A stretch of DNA of 64,000 nucleotides from positions 4,092,001 through 4,156,000 of the forward strand of contig OZ257255.1 in the NCBI GenBank assembly GCA_965279655.1. The letters are read 5' to 3'. The position numbers and the translations under genes were made by a program. Positions 8,399-19,148 of this stretch are shown here, piece after piece. Origin of the DNA: SCTM01 sp965279655 (GTDB taxonomy: Bacteria; Pseudomonadota; Alphaproteobacteria; Rhodospirillales; Rhodospirillaceae). The number at the start of each line of letters is the position of its first letter. The first letter of the stretch is position 1. The notes under the pieces were generated by a model. That model did not search any database. It was given only the letters and a program-made list of their open reading frames with translations, and was not told the origin of the DNA.

Positions 8399-10381
8399 CT
8401 ATTCCGCCGGCTGGGGGCTGAGTTTCGCCGCGGCCCGGCGCGGTGCGCCGACACGAAGTCTGCGGTCGCTGAGCGATGTCAGCCCGCCCAGGCCCATCAG
8501 CACCACGCCCATCCAGATCCACGGCACCAACGGCTGGTAGTACAGGCGCGTGACATAGGATTTTCCGTCAGCCTGCGGATCGCCCAGCACCGTGTAGATG
8601 TCGCCCAGTGTCGTGGTCAGGATGTCGGCTTCCGTGGTCTGCTGCGCCGGCTGGATGTAGACGCGCCGCTCCGGGTGCAGCGTCGCGATCTCGCTGCCGC
8701 CCTTCCTGACGATGAAGGTGCCGCGCTGGCCGCTGTAGTTCGGCCCGATGAAATCCGCCGCGCCGGCGAATTCCACCGTGTAGCCGGCGAAGCTCAACGT
8801 CTGGCCCGGTGCCTGCGTCTGGATGTGTTCCTGCTTCCACGCGGTCGAGGCGGTCACGCCGGCGATCACGAGTCCGAGCCCTAAATGCGCGAGCGTCATG
8901 CCGTAAGCGGCGCGCGGCAGATGCTTCAAGCGGCCGACGGCGCCGGCTTGATGGGGCCGCACGCGGTCCCACCATTCGGTGATCGCGGCGAGGCTCATCC
9001 ACGTCGCGAGGCCAAGCCCGCCGGCGGCGGCGAAGTCATGCCAGTTGTTGTGCTGAAGAGCCGCGGACACGCCGATCACGATCAGCGTCGCCGCGGCGGC
9101 CACGGCCAGGCGCAGGCGCGCCGCTGCGAGGTCGCCGCGCTTCCACGCCATCAACGGGCCCACACCGGCGGTGACGATCAGCGGCACCATCAGCGGCACG
9201 AACACGCCATTGAAGTACGGCGGGCCGACGGTGATCTTTCCAAGATTGAGCGTCTCGGCGATCAGCGGATACAGCGTGCCCAGCAGCACGGTCGCGCAGG
9301 CCGTCGCCAGGAAGAGATTGTTGAGCAGCAAGCCGCCCTCGCGCGAGATCGGCGCGAACACGCCGCCGCCCTCAAGCGTCGGCGCGCGCACGGCGTACAG
9401 CACGAGCGACCCGCCGATGGAAACGATCAGCAGCGCCAGCACGAAAATGCCGCGCGTGGGATCGCTGGCGAAGGCATGCACGGAGGTGAGGATGCCCGAG
9501 CGCACCAGGAAGGTGCCCAGCAGCGACAGCGAGAACGTGACGATCGCCAGCAGCACGGTCCAGCTTTTCAGAGCTTCACGCTTCTCGACGACGATGGCGG
9601 AATGCAGCAGCGCCGTGCCGCATAGCCACGGCATGAACGACGCGTTCTCCACCGGGTCCCAGAACCACCAGCCGCCCCAGCCGAGTTCCGTGTAGGCCCA
9701 CCAGCTGCCCAGCCCAATGCCCAACGTCAGGAACGTCCAGGCCGCCAGCGTCCACGGCCGCACCCAGCGCGCCCAGGCGGCGTCGACGCGGCCCTCGATC
9801 AACGCGGCCACGGCGAAAGAGAACGCCATCGAGAAGCCCACATAGCCCAGGTACAGCATGGGCGGATGCATCGCGAGGCCCGGGTCCTGCAAGATCGGAT
9901 TGACGCCGCGGCCTTCCAGGGGCGCCGGGTCCAGGCGCACGAACGGGTTCGAGGTGAACAGGATGAAGCCGATGAAGCCCGCGGCGATCATCGCCTGCAC
10001 GGCCAGCGCGCGCGCGCGCAAGGCCGGCGGCAGGTTCTCGCCGAACGCGGCCACCGATGCGCCGAACACGCCGAGGATGGTGATCCACAGCATCATGGAC
10101 CCCTCGTGGTTCCCCCACGCGCCGGAGATTTTGTAGATCAGCGGCTGCGCCGTGTGTGAGTTCTCGTACACGCCGACGACGGAGAAGTCCGAGACGATGA
10201 AGGCGTGGAGCAATGTGGCGAACGAGAAGCCTATCAGTCCCATCAGCGCGAGTGCGGCGGGCCGCGCCATCGCCATCCACGCGATGTTGTGGCGCGCCGC
10301 CCCGATCATGGGCACCGTGGCTTGGATGATCGCCACCGCCAACGCGAGCGCCAGCGCGAAATGGCCGAGTTCGGTGATCAT
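8399..10381 (-). CDS. ccmF: Haem lyase subunit CcmF
   Basis: A large polytopic inner-membrane protein of 660 residues. The tryptophan-rich WWD motif WGGWWFWDPVENAS (~233-246) and many hydrophobic helices identify CcmF, which receives haem from CcmE and ligates it to apocytochrome c together with CcmH/I. The family marker NNLFLATACATVLLGTLYP and a C-terminal periplasmic beta domain are also present. I started at ATG 10381 (MITELGHFAL), the conserved family start, rather than an ATG 11 codons further up. A palindromic element lies between it and ccmE. Confidence 0.96.
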   Translation of the reverse strand: MITELGHFALALALAVAIIQATVPMIGAARHNIAWMAMARPAALALMGLIGFSFATLLHAFIVSDFSVVGVYENSHTAQPLIYKISGAWGNHEGSMMLWITILGVFGASVAAFGENLPPALRARALAVQAMIAAGFIGFILFTSNPFVRLDPAPLEGRGVNPILQDPGLAMHPPMLYLGYVGFSMAFSFAVAALIEGRVDAAWARWVRPWTLAAWTFLTLGIGLGSWWAYTELGWGGWWFWDPVENASFMPWLCGTALLHSAIVVEKREALKSWTVLLAIVTFSLSLLGTFLVRSGILTSVHAFASDPTRGIFVLALLIVSIGGSLVLYAVRAPTLEGGGVFAPISREGGLLLNNLFLATACATVLLGTLYPLIAETLNLGKITVGPPYFNGVFVPLMVPLIVTAGVGPLMAWKRGDLAAARLRLAVAAAATLIVIGVSAALQHNNWHDFAAAGGLGLATWMSLAAITEWWDRVRPHQAGAVGRLKHLPRAAYGMTLAHLGLGLVIAGVTASTAWKQEHIQTQAPGQTLSFAGYTVEFAGAADFIGPNYSGQRGTFIVRKGGSEIATLHPERRVYIQPAQQTTEADILTTTLGDIYTVLGDPQADGKSYVTRLYYQPLVPWIWMGVVLMGLGGLTSLSDRRLRVGAPRRAAAKLSPQPAE

Positions 10382-10427
10382 GTCAGATGCAGCCTTTGTG
10401 AACTGACCGTGCAACTACGACTGTGAC

Positions 10428-10561
10428 TCCCTCCCCCTTGCGGGGAGGGGAAGGGGTGGGGGTGGTTGTATTGCGCGGCGTCGGTGCCGCGCGCATCCAC
10501 CCCCTCACCTTCCCATCGCTTCGCGATGGGCCCCTCCCTCTCCCCGCAAGGGGGCGAGGGA
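10428..10561. repeat. Composite inverted-repeat element between ccmE and ccmF
   Basis: The outer arms (about 10428-10475 and 10496-10561) are long, imperfect and complementary; TCCCTCCCCCTTGCGGGG at the left faces CCCCGCAAGGGGGCGAGGGA at the right. Two side hairpins lie inside: GCGCGGC/GCCGCGC around 10473-10493 and CCCATCGC/GCGATGGG around 10512-10530. The shape is that of REP/MITE-like intergenic elements found in many alphaproteobacteria. It fills most of the only sizeable gap (197 bp) in the ccmE-to-ccmI part of the operon and would be transcribed as a strong mRNA hairpin. Confidence 0.8.
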
Positions 10562-10578
10562 ATGAGGAGCCCGTCGCG

Positions 10579-11034
10579 CTATTCCTTCGGCGGCGCGCCG
10601 CCTTCTTGCCAGTGGCCGCTCTTCTTCAGGGCGTCCGCCACTTCGCGGGGCATGTAGTTCTCGTCGTGCTTGGCCAGCACCTCGCGCGCGGCGAACACGC
10701 CGTCGGCGCCCATGGTGCCTTCGGCCACCACGCCCTGACCTTCCTTGAACAGGTCCGGCAGGATGCCTTTGTAGCTCACCTTCAGAATGTGCTCGTTGTC
10801 GGTGACGGTGAACGTCACGTTCTCGCCGGCCTTCGCGATCGAACCGACTTCCACCAGCCCGCCGATGCGCAAACGCTGCGTCGGCGGCGGACGGTTGGCG
10901 GCGATCTCGCTCGGGCTGCGGAAGAACACCAAGTTATCTTGGAACGCGGTCAACATCAGGGCCGCGCCGCCGAACAGGCCGAGCAGGCCCAGCCCGATGA
11001 AATACATGCGCCGCGTCTTGCGGGTCAGTGCCAT
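10579..11034 (-). CDS. ccmE: Haem chaperone CcmE
   Basis: A protein of 151 residues with an N-terminal membrane anchor (~11-30) and a periplasmic OB-fold. The haem-attachment site is in LAKHDENYMP, where His123 would bind haem covalently and Tyr127 serves as ligand. It takes haem from CcmC, assisted by CcmAB, and passes it to CcmF. The start lies 3 bp after the ccmD stop. Confidence 0.96.
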   Translation of the reverse strand: MALTRKTRRMYFIGLGLLGLFGGAALMLTAFQDNLVFFRSPSEIAANRPPPTQRLRIGGLVEVGSIAKAGENVTFTVTDNEHILKVSYKGILPDLFKEGQGVVAEGTMGADGVFAAREVLAKHDENYMPREVADALKKSGHWQEGGAPPKE

Positions 11035-11037
11035 GGC

Positions 11038-11205
11038 CTAGGGTCCTTCGCGCCGCTCACGCTTGAGCCGTTCGAATTCCGCTTCGCGCGCCTTCAGCGT
11101 CCGGCGCGTGATCACATACATGCCGACGATGCACACCGCCGCGAACCCATACGAGGGCCACACGTAGGCGGCATAGCCGCCCATGTTGATCAGATGCTCG
11201 ATCAT
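11038..11205 (-). CDS. ccmD: Haem exporter protein CcmD
   Basis: A 55-residue protein found by reading the gap between ccmE and ccmC. It begins MIEHLINMGGYAAYVWPSYG, has a single membrane helix (~18-33) and ends in a charged stretch (RTLKAREAEFERLKRERR). This matches the CcmD plan: a YxxYVWxSY motif, one helix and a basic cytoplasmic tail. CcmD stabilises the CcmABC complex and helps release holo-CcmE. Its ATG overlaps the ccmC stop by 4 bp (ATGA), and ccmE starts 3 bp after its own stop. Confidence 0.92.
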   Translation of the reverse strand: MIEHLINMGGYAAYVWPSYGFAAVCIVGMYVITRRTLKAREAEFERLKRERREGP

Positions 11206-11975
11206 GACGCGGCCTGCGTCCCCGGCGCGTTCCCCGGTGAGTTCCCGGTTGAGTTCATCGGCTGGGCGGCGCGCGACACGCGCGCGTTACGAATCTTCGC
11301 GCTCAGGATCTCGGCGCGCAGGCGCAGCACGAGGATGCACAGGTAGTAACCCATGAACGCGAAAACCATCGCGAATAGCGGCAAGATCATCGCCTTATTG
11401 ATGGTCATGCCCTTCATCGTGAAAATGGAGGGCTGGTGCAGTGTATTCCACCACTCCACCGAGAAATGGATGATTGGCAGGTTCACCGATCCCACCAGCG
11501 CGAGCACCGCCGCGGCCTTGTCCCCGCGTTCCGGATCCTCGAACGCTTCGCCCAGCGCGAGATAGCCGAGGTAGAGGAAGAACAGCATCAGCATCGAGGT
11601 CAGGCGCGCGTCCCACACCCAGAACGTGCCCCACATGGGCTGTCCCCACAGCATGCCTGTCACCAGGCACAGGGCGGTGAAGATCGCGCCCACCGGCGCC
11701 GACGCGCGCGCCACCAGATGCGCGATCGGATGGCGCCAGATTAGGAAGCCCGCGCTGCCGCCGGCCATGATCGCGTAGACCATCGAGCCCATCCAAGCCG
11801 ACGGTACGTGGATGTACATGATCCGGTAGGCCTCGCCCTGCTGGTAATCCGCCGGCGCGGCGATCAGCGCGAGGGGCAGGCCCACCAGGAAACAGATCGC
11901 CGTCACGCCCGCGGCCCATGGCAGGACCGCATTGGCGATACGCATGAATTCCGTCGGATTGGCGTACTTATGCAT
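11202..11975 (-). CDS. ccmC: Haem transporter/handling protein CcmC
   Basis: A 257-residue integral membrane protein with six predicted helices and the tryptophan-rich motif WGTFWVWDARLTSML (~121-135). Conserved histidines lie in YIHVPSAWMG and INLP-type loops such as NLPIIHFSVEWW. CcmC presents haem to CcmE at the periplasmic face. The C-terminus has an unusual Pro/Gly/Asn-rich tail (~238-257) that is not part of the core fold. The gap to ccmB is 101 bp, so ccmC may have some independent transcription or a longer leader. Confidence 0.95.
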   Translation of the reverse strand: MHKYANPTEFMRIANAVLPWAAGVTAICFLVGLPLALIAAPADYQQGEAYRIMYIHVPSAWMGSMVYAIMAGGSAGFLIWRHPIAHLVARASAPVGAIFTALCLVTGMLWGQPMWGTFWVWDARLTSMLMLFFLYLGYLALGEAFEDPERGDKAAAVLALVGSVNLPIIHFSVEWWNTLHQPSIFTMKGMTINKAMILPLFAMVFAFMGYYLCILVLRLRAEILSAKIRNARVSRAAQPMNSTGNSPGNAPGTQAAS

Positions 11976-12076
11976 GGCCGATGATGTAGCCCAAGGTGTG
12001 CCGCGCCGCCATGCCTTACGGCGAAAAACCCAATGGCTGGGCGATCACATCGCGTTCAAATCGTACAAGTTTCGGC

Positions 12077-12742
12077 CTACTGGGCCGCTTGGCGCAGGGC
12101 CACGGCGGTGGCGTAGGGGGCCATGGTCAGCGCCAGCACGAACATCCCCGCCAGGACCAGCAAAGGTGGCCGCACGGCCATATCGGTCACCCCGGCCTCC
12201 ACGGCCGCCGTCCCGAAGATCAGCACCGGCACGTACAGCGGCAGGACGAGCAGGGACAGCAAAACCCCACCCCGCCGCGCGCCCAGGACCAGCGCCGCCC
12301 CCACGGCCCCGATCAGGCTCAGCGTCGGCGTGCCCAAAGCCAGCGCCAGCAGCAGCGGGCCGTAGCCGCTCACCGGCAAATGCAGGGTCGGCGCAAGGAT
12401 GGGCGCGGCGATCAGCAACGGAATCCCCGTGGTCGCCCAATGCGCGATGACCTTCGCCAGAACGATCAGCGACACCGGCGTGCCGGAGAGAAGGAGTTGA
12501 TCGAGCGTGCCGTCCTCGAAGTCCGTGGCGAAGACTCTTTCAAGCGACAGCAGCGACGCCAGCAGCGCCGTCACCCACAGAACACCACCTGAGATGCGCG
12601 CCAGGATCTCGCTTTCGGGTCCGACGCCGAAGGGGAACAACACCGTCGCAATGGCGAAAAAGCCGATGGCCGTAAGGCTATCGCCACTTTGCCGCAGCGC
12701 GAGTTTCAGATCGCGCGCGAGGATGACGCGAAAGCCGCTCAC
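12077..12742 (-). CDS. ccmB: Haem exporter membrane subunit CcmB
   Basis: A 221-residue polytopic protein starting VSGFRVILARDLKLALRQ and containing the CcmB signature FEDGTLDQLLLSGTP. About six helices follow. It is the permease partner of CcmA; the CcmABCD complex uses ATP to release holo-CcmE from CcmC. I placed the start at GTG 12742 because it overlaps the ccmA stop by 4 bp (GTGA), the pattern used repeatedly in this operon. An ATG five codons upstream is possible but would lie further inside ccmA. Confidence 0.94.
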   Translation of the reverse strand: MSGFRVILARDLKLALRQSGDSLTAIGFFAIATVLFPFGVGPESEILARISGGVLWVTALLASLLSLERVFATDFEDGTLDQLLLSGTPVSLIVLAKVIAHWATTGIPLLIAAPILAPTLHLPVSGYGPLLLALALGTPTLSLIGAVGAALVLGARRGGVLLSLLVLPLYVPVLIFGTAAVEAGVTDMAVRPPLLVLAGMFVLALTMAPYATAVALRQAAQ

Positions 12743-13413
12743 GCCGCGTCGCTCCAATGCGGGGGAATGACGGCGGCAAAACGGGTGACGTCGAGCGTCG
12801 CGCCATCGGTGACGGGCGCCGCCCCATGGGCCGCCACTACGATCATGCCGCCGCGATTTCTGTGCTCCGCCACGACGCGCGCCAGCGCGTGCAGTGAGTC
12901 ATCGTCCAGCGCATTGCCCGGTTCATCCAGCAGCCACAGCGGCGCGGGCACCACAAGCAATCTTGCGAGCGCGAGGCGATGGCGCTGCCCGGCGGACAGC
13001 ACCCGCACCGGCAACTCCGCGAGCCGTCCTAATCCAAAAGCGTCCAACGCCGCGCCGACACGCGCGGCTGTCGCGTCGCCCCACAACTGGGCGGCGAAGG
13101 CCAGGTTCTCGGTCGCGGTCATGGAAGGCTTCAGCCCGTCCAGGTGCCCGACAAAGCGGGTCCGCGCCCCATGGGCGTCCGGGTCGTCCAGGGCATCGGC
13201 CCCGTTCCAGGCCAGCTGCCCGGCGGTCGGCACGCTCAATCCGGCCATCAGGCGCAGCAAAGTCGTCTTGCCGCTGCCGTTGGCCCCCCGCAGGACCAGG
13301 GCGCCCCCGCTTTCCAGCCGGAAAGCCAGTTCCGCAAAGACGGTCCGGCCGCCGCGCCGGCATGCCAGCCCGGTCCCGGAAAATGCCGCCTGTTCAAACC
13401 CCTCCGCGCCCAT
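12739..13413 (-). CDS. ccmA: Haem exporter ATPase CcmA
   Basis: A 224-residue ABC ATPase. The Walker A motif GANGSGKT is at 43-50, the signature LSAGQ at 139-143, Walker B with catalytic Glu LWLLDEP at 159-165, and a switch His in VAAHG. It is the first gene of the minus-strand ccm operon, about 200 bp from the divergent aconitase gene, so the operon promoter should lie in 13414-13611. Confidence 0.94.
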   Translation of the reverse strand: MGAEGFEQAAFSGTGLACRRGGRTVFAELAFRLESGGALVLRGANGSGKTTLLRLMAGLSVPTAGQLAWNGADALDDPDAHGARTRFVGHLDGLKPSMTATENLAFAAQLWGDATAARVGAALDAFGLGRLAELPVRVLSAGQRHRLALARLLVVPAPLWLLDEPGNALDDDSLHALARVVAEHRNRGGMIVVAAHGAAPVTDGATLDVTRFAAVIPPHWSDAA

Positions 13414-13547
13414 GGCGGGACAATAGCAGGACAGGAAAGCGCTTGTCCGCCAAAGACTTGGTTAGGCAATTCGCCATACCGCGCCTGGACAAGGGGCGGC
13501 GGATGTGGATGATGCACCCCAGAACCCGGGGGGCGGAGTTCAGCGGC

Positions 13548-13556
13548 TTATCCACA
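13548..13556 (+). promoter_or_regulatory. Perfect DnaA-box match upstream of acnA
   Basis: The 9-mer TTATCCACA at 13548-13556 equals the consensus DnaA box, and a one-mismatch copy on the other strand (TGTGGATGA) starts at 13504. Both lie in the ccmA/acnA intergenic region, 55-105 bp before acnA. One such 9-mer is expected by chance in a region of this size, so a regulatory role is only a possibility. Confidence 0.3.
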
Positions 13557-13611
13557 GCCGACGGGCAGGTCGTCCAAACACATATTTTCCGAAATCCGAG
13601 AGGGGTATCGC

Positions 13612-16305
<2,694 letters not shown>

Positions 16306-16328
16306 ACACCGCGCTTTCAGCAACGAAG

Positions 16329-16358
16329 AACCCCGCGCCGTAAGACGCGGGGTTTTTT
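16329..16358 (+). terminator. Intrinsic terminator of acnA
   Basis: The stem CCCCGCG (16331-16337) / CGCGGGG (16346-16352) is extended by an AA/TT pair, has an 8-base loop and is followed directly by six T. It lies 24 bp after the acnA stop. Confidence 0.93.
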
Positions 16359-16377
16359 GTTGACCGACGGAGGTGTC

Positions 16378-17193
16378 CTATCCCGCCGCCATGTATTCCG
16401 GAAACCGGTTTCCCGGCGGCGACAGACGGGACTTGATGAAACGCCGCACGGCCCCGGGGATCGTGAGCCACGCAATCCGGGTGCCGTGGCGCGTATCGGC
16501 CAGCACCTTCTCCACCAGCCACGGCGTCACGGTCTCAACGCGATCGCCGAGGATGTTGTAGACCCGCATGACCTTGTTCCACGCTTCCGGCGTCATCTTG
16601 TCGCGATCGTCCAGGATCATGTCGGTCATGACGATGCCGGGGCTGAGGTATCCCACCCGCACCGGACCACCCTTGGTCTCCGCGATCAGCGCCTTGGTGA
16701 AGTAGGTGATGCCGAATTTCGTACAGCCATACAGGCTGATGCCGGGACTCTTCTGGCCGTTGGAACCGAAGCCCTCGAAATTGTAGATCGCGCCGCTGCC
16801 TTGCGCGCGCATGCCCGCCAACGCGATCTTCGCCCCGTACATCGTGCCGAGGACATTGGTCCGCACGACCGCGTTCACCTCGTCCGTCTTCAGCGTGCCG
16901 ATCGGCAGGCGCGTATTCGCCATGCCCGCGTTGTTGATCCACACATCCACGCGCCCGAAGGCGGCGACCGCCTGATCCCACAAGGATTGCACCTGGGCGT
17001 AATCGCTCACGTCGCAGGCCACCGCCAGGATTCGCGCGCCGCCGGATGCATGCGCGGTGAGTTCGGCCGCCGCCGCGGTGCAGGCGCTCTCGCGCCGTCC
17101 GCTGATGACAACGTTGTGGCCGCGCCGCAGGAATTCCTTGGCCAGGCCAAATCCGATTCCCCGGGTCGAGCCGGTAATAACCGCCGTCGTCAT
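16378..17193 (-). CDS. Short-chain dehydrogenase/reductase
   Basis: A protein of 271 residues. The cofactor motif TGSTRGIG is at 7-14, NNAG at 87-90, and the catalytic YGCTK (Tyr155, Lys159) follows with Ser144 nearby. An Arg-rich segment after strand beta2 (SGRRES) suggests NADP(H). It would oxidise a hydroxyl or reduce a keto group; the substrate is unknown. The start ATG 17193 is 11 bp after the NTF2-like gene, so the two form an operon. The upstream open frame inside the neighbour is ignored. Confidence 0.87.
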   Translation of the reverse strand: MTTAVITGSTRGIGFGLAKEFLRRGHNVVISGRRESACTAAAAELTAHASGGARILAVACDVSDYAQVQSLWDQAVAAFGRVDVWINNAGMANTRLPIGTLKTDEVNAVVRTNVLGTMYGAKIALAGMRAQGSGAIYNFEGFGSNGQKSPGISLYGCTKFGITYFTKALIAETKGGPVRVGYLSPGIVMTDMILDDRDKMTPEAWNKVMRVYNILGDRVETVTPWLVEKVLADTRHGTRIAWLTIPGAVRRFIKSRLSPPGNRFPEYMAAG

Positions 17194-17204
17194 GATACGT
17201 CCGT

Positions 17205-17798
17205 CTATGGCTTGGTCTCGAAGCGGGCGCGGAATTCCGGCGAGGCCAGGCGCTCGTACATCTCGCGCACATACCGCATCGTCGAGCGCGCCGCCTCGGC
17301 ATAGTAGACGAAGCGCCATCCGGCCGGCGTGCGATGCAGGATCGCGTTCGCCCGCAGCCATTCCGCCCATGGCTTGCCGCCGCGCATCTTCTGTTCGGCA
17401 TGGACGTGCCAGGCCACCAACGCCAAGTCCGGGGTCAGCATCTTGATCCTGAAACGCGAGGGATGCAGATCGACCGCGTCGACAAAGGCGAGCATCTTGG
17501 GGTCATCGTGGTAGGCGCGCAGGCCGTCCCACCCCTCCGCCCAATCGTCCATTTCCTCGGCCAGATAAAGCGGCGCCGGCTCGTCGGCATCGAACAGAAG
17601 GCTGGGCCGCGGACCTTTCAAATCGCCCATCATCCGGCCGAACTCGTGGACGGCATGCTCGATGGCGGCTTGATCCTGCGCCGAGGGTTCCGCGAACACC
17701 GGCCGCGCCGTTGCCGCGACCGCCCTTTCCCCGCCCCAGTGGGCGATCGTCACGCCGGCGACGAACGCCAGCGCCACCTGCCAGCCCGCGAATTTCAT
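17205..17798 (-). CDS. Secreted NTF2-like (SnoaL-type) protein
   Basis: A 197-residue protein with an N-terminal hydrophobic segment (~7-29, ending AVAA). The remainder has the alpha+beta cone layout of NTF2/SnoaL-like proteins: an N-terminal helix (AAIEHAVHEFGRMM), then alternating strands (FRIKMLTPDLALVAWHVHAEQ, and GWRFVYYAEA at the end). Such domains serve as small-molecule binding or isomerase/hydratase folds. No catalytic set can be named. It is probably co-transcribed with the SDR. Confidence 0.6.
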   Translation of the reverse strand: MKFAGWQVALAFVAGVTIAHWGGERAVAATARPVFAEPSAQDQAAIEHAVHEFGRMMGDLKGPRPSLLFDADEPAPLYLAEEMDDWAEGWDGLRAYHDDPKMLAFVDAVDLHPSRFRIKMLTPDLALVAWHVHAEQKMRGGKPWAEWLRANAILHRTPAGWRFVYYAEAARSTMRYVREMYERLASPEFRARFETKP

Positions 17799-17939
17799 GG
17801 TCAGCCTCCCTGCGCACGAGCAGCAAGGCTATCAGCATTGCGCGAAGCCTGAGCTAGGCGCGGTGGCGGCCTGTCCGTTGGCTGGACATGCGTGGGACGT
17901 CGGTCTCCCGTCAGGCGCGGGGCGGGATGTGGTTCGCGC

Positions 17940-18833
17940 TCACGCCTGCATGAAGCTCACCACCGCATCCACCCACGCCTGCGGCGCCTGGTCGGTGATG
18001 TCGACGCCGCCGCCGGGGATCTCGACGTACTTGATGTCCGGCCGCAGGTCTTTGATCTTGCGCGTCATGTCGATGATCATATCGCCGCTGTTGCCGATCA
18101 CTTGCGTGCGCGTCTTGATCTTCTTCAGCGCGGCGCCTGAGTCGAACTGATACGCCACCTCATGCGGGTGCCAGCTCACGCCCGTCGCCATGAACCGCTC
18201 CACCGTATAGCGCGTTATCAGCTTCGGGTCCGCGCCCGGTCCATACATCTTGAAGCGGCTCATGAAGGCGTCGGTCAGGTGGCTGCCGTCCGCCTTGTAG
18301 GGCGACGTCTCGGGCGCGTTCGGATTGTGCTTCCGCTTGGCGCGCTCTTCTTCCGTCACCAGCAGGGCCGCGTGCATGGACAGGCTCTTGATCCGTTCGG
18401 GGAAACGCATCGTCGCGGCCAGCGCGATCGTCGATCCGGTATGATGCCCCGCGATATCCGCCTGCTTGATGCCAAGATGGTCCAGCACCGCCGGCACGAT
18501 CTTCGCCCATTCTTCTGCTTTAGGTTCGAGCGTCGTCGGGTCCGACATGCCCGCGCCCGGCTGGTCGATGCCGATGGCGCGCACGCCCTTGGCGGCGAAC
18601 AGCGGATACACCGTGTCGAACTGCTGCGAGCTCATCGGCGCCTGGTGGATCAGCACCAGCGGCCGCCCCACCCCTGTGTCGCGATAGTGGATCAGGCCGA
18701 AGGGCGCTTGCGCATAGCCCCGCGCCGGCGGCTGTTTCTGCGCCGCGTTGGCCGCTGCTGAAAACCCGAGCGCGCCGGCCGCGAGGGGAAGCGCCGCAAG
18801 CGCGCGGCGTGAGACGTCGGAAGGACCGGTCAT
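17940..18833 (-). CDS. Tat-exported alpha/beta-fold hydrolase with GHHTG elbow
   Basis: A 297-residue protein. The N-terminus VSRRALAALPLAAGALG with AANAA before the mature part looks like a Tat signal. The alpha/beta-hydrolase fold is clear: the oxyanion strand LVLIHQAPMSS, the DQPGAGMSD loop and the elbow AGHHTGS. In the elbow the central, nucleophile position (131) is His, not Ser; Thr132 follows. An acid and a C-terminal base cannot be assigned with certainty. Enzymes with a GHHTG elbow are annotated as hydrolases, but their chemistry is unproven. It lies upstream of the NTF2-like gene on the same strand, with a 141-bp gap. Confidence 0.8.
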   Translation of the reverse strand: MTGPSDVSRRALAALPLAAGALGFSAAANAAQKQPPARGYAQAPFGLIHYRDTGVGRPLVLIHQAPMSSQQFDTVYPLFAAKGVRAIGIDQPGAGMSDPTTLEPKAEEWAKIVPAVLDHLGIKQADIAGHHTGSTIALAATMRFPERIKSLSMHAALLVTEEERAKRKHNPNAPETSPYKADGSHLTDAFMSRFKMYGPGADPKLITRYTVERFMATGVSWHPHEVAYQFDSGAALKKIKTRTQVIGNSGDMIIDMTRKIKDLRPDIKYVEIPGGGVDITDQAPQAWVDAVVSFMQA

Positions 18834-19077
18834 GAGGCATCCCTGTGAAAAAGGCAGGTCCACAGTCTACGTCCGGACCGCTTCGACACGCGGAGGTAAA
18901 AAGATCAGCCTTTGAGGTGAACCGGCGCCGAACCATCCGCTCCACCACGTCCCCGAGGCCACCACGCGTCCTTGGAACCAAGACGTCATAGGGGCTCGAT
19001 CGGCAGGCCCCGACGCCTTCCGCCGCTTCCGTTTTCCGCACGGCAAAAAAGCCAGCGCAGTATTTCCCGCAATTCTT

Positions 19078-19102
19078 GGAACCATTCCAAGTTCAGCTCG
19101 TT
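19078..19102 (+). promoter_or_regulatory. EcfG-type general stress promoter of katE
   Basis: GGAAC (19078-19082), a 16-base spacer and CGTT (19099-19102) match exactly the GGAAC-N16/17-CGTT consensus recognised by the alphaproteobacterial stress sigma factor EcfG. The site ends 46 bp before the katE start, leaving room for a leader of about 40 nt. The rest of the 315-bp gap 18834-19148 shows no gene. Confidence 0.8.
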
Positions 19103-19148
19103 GAAAAACCGCCGTCGCTTCGGGCGACATCATTCACAGGGGAATTCC

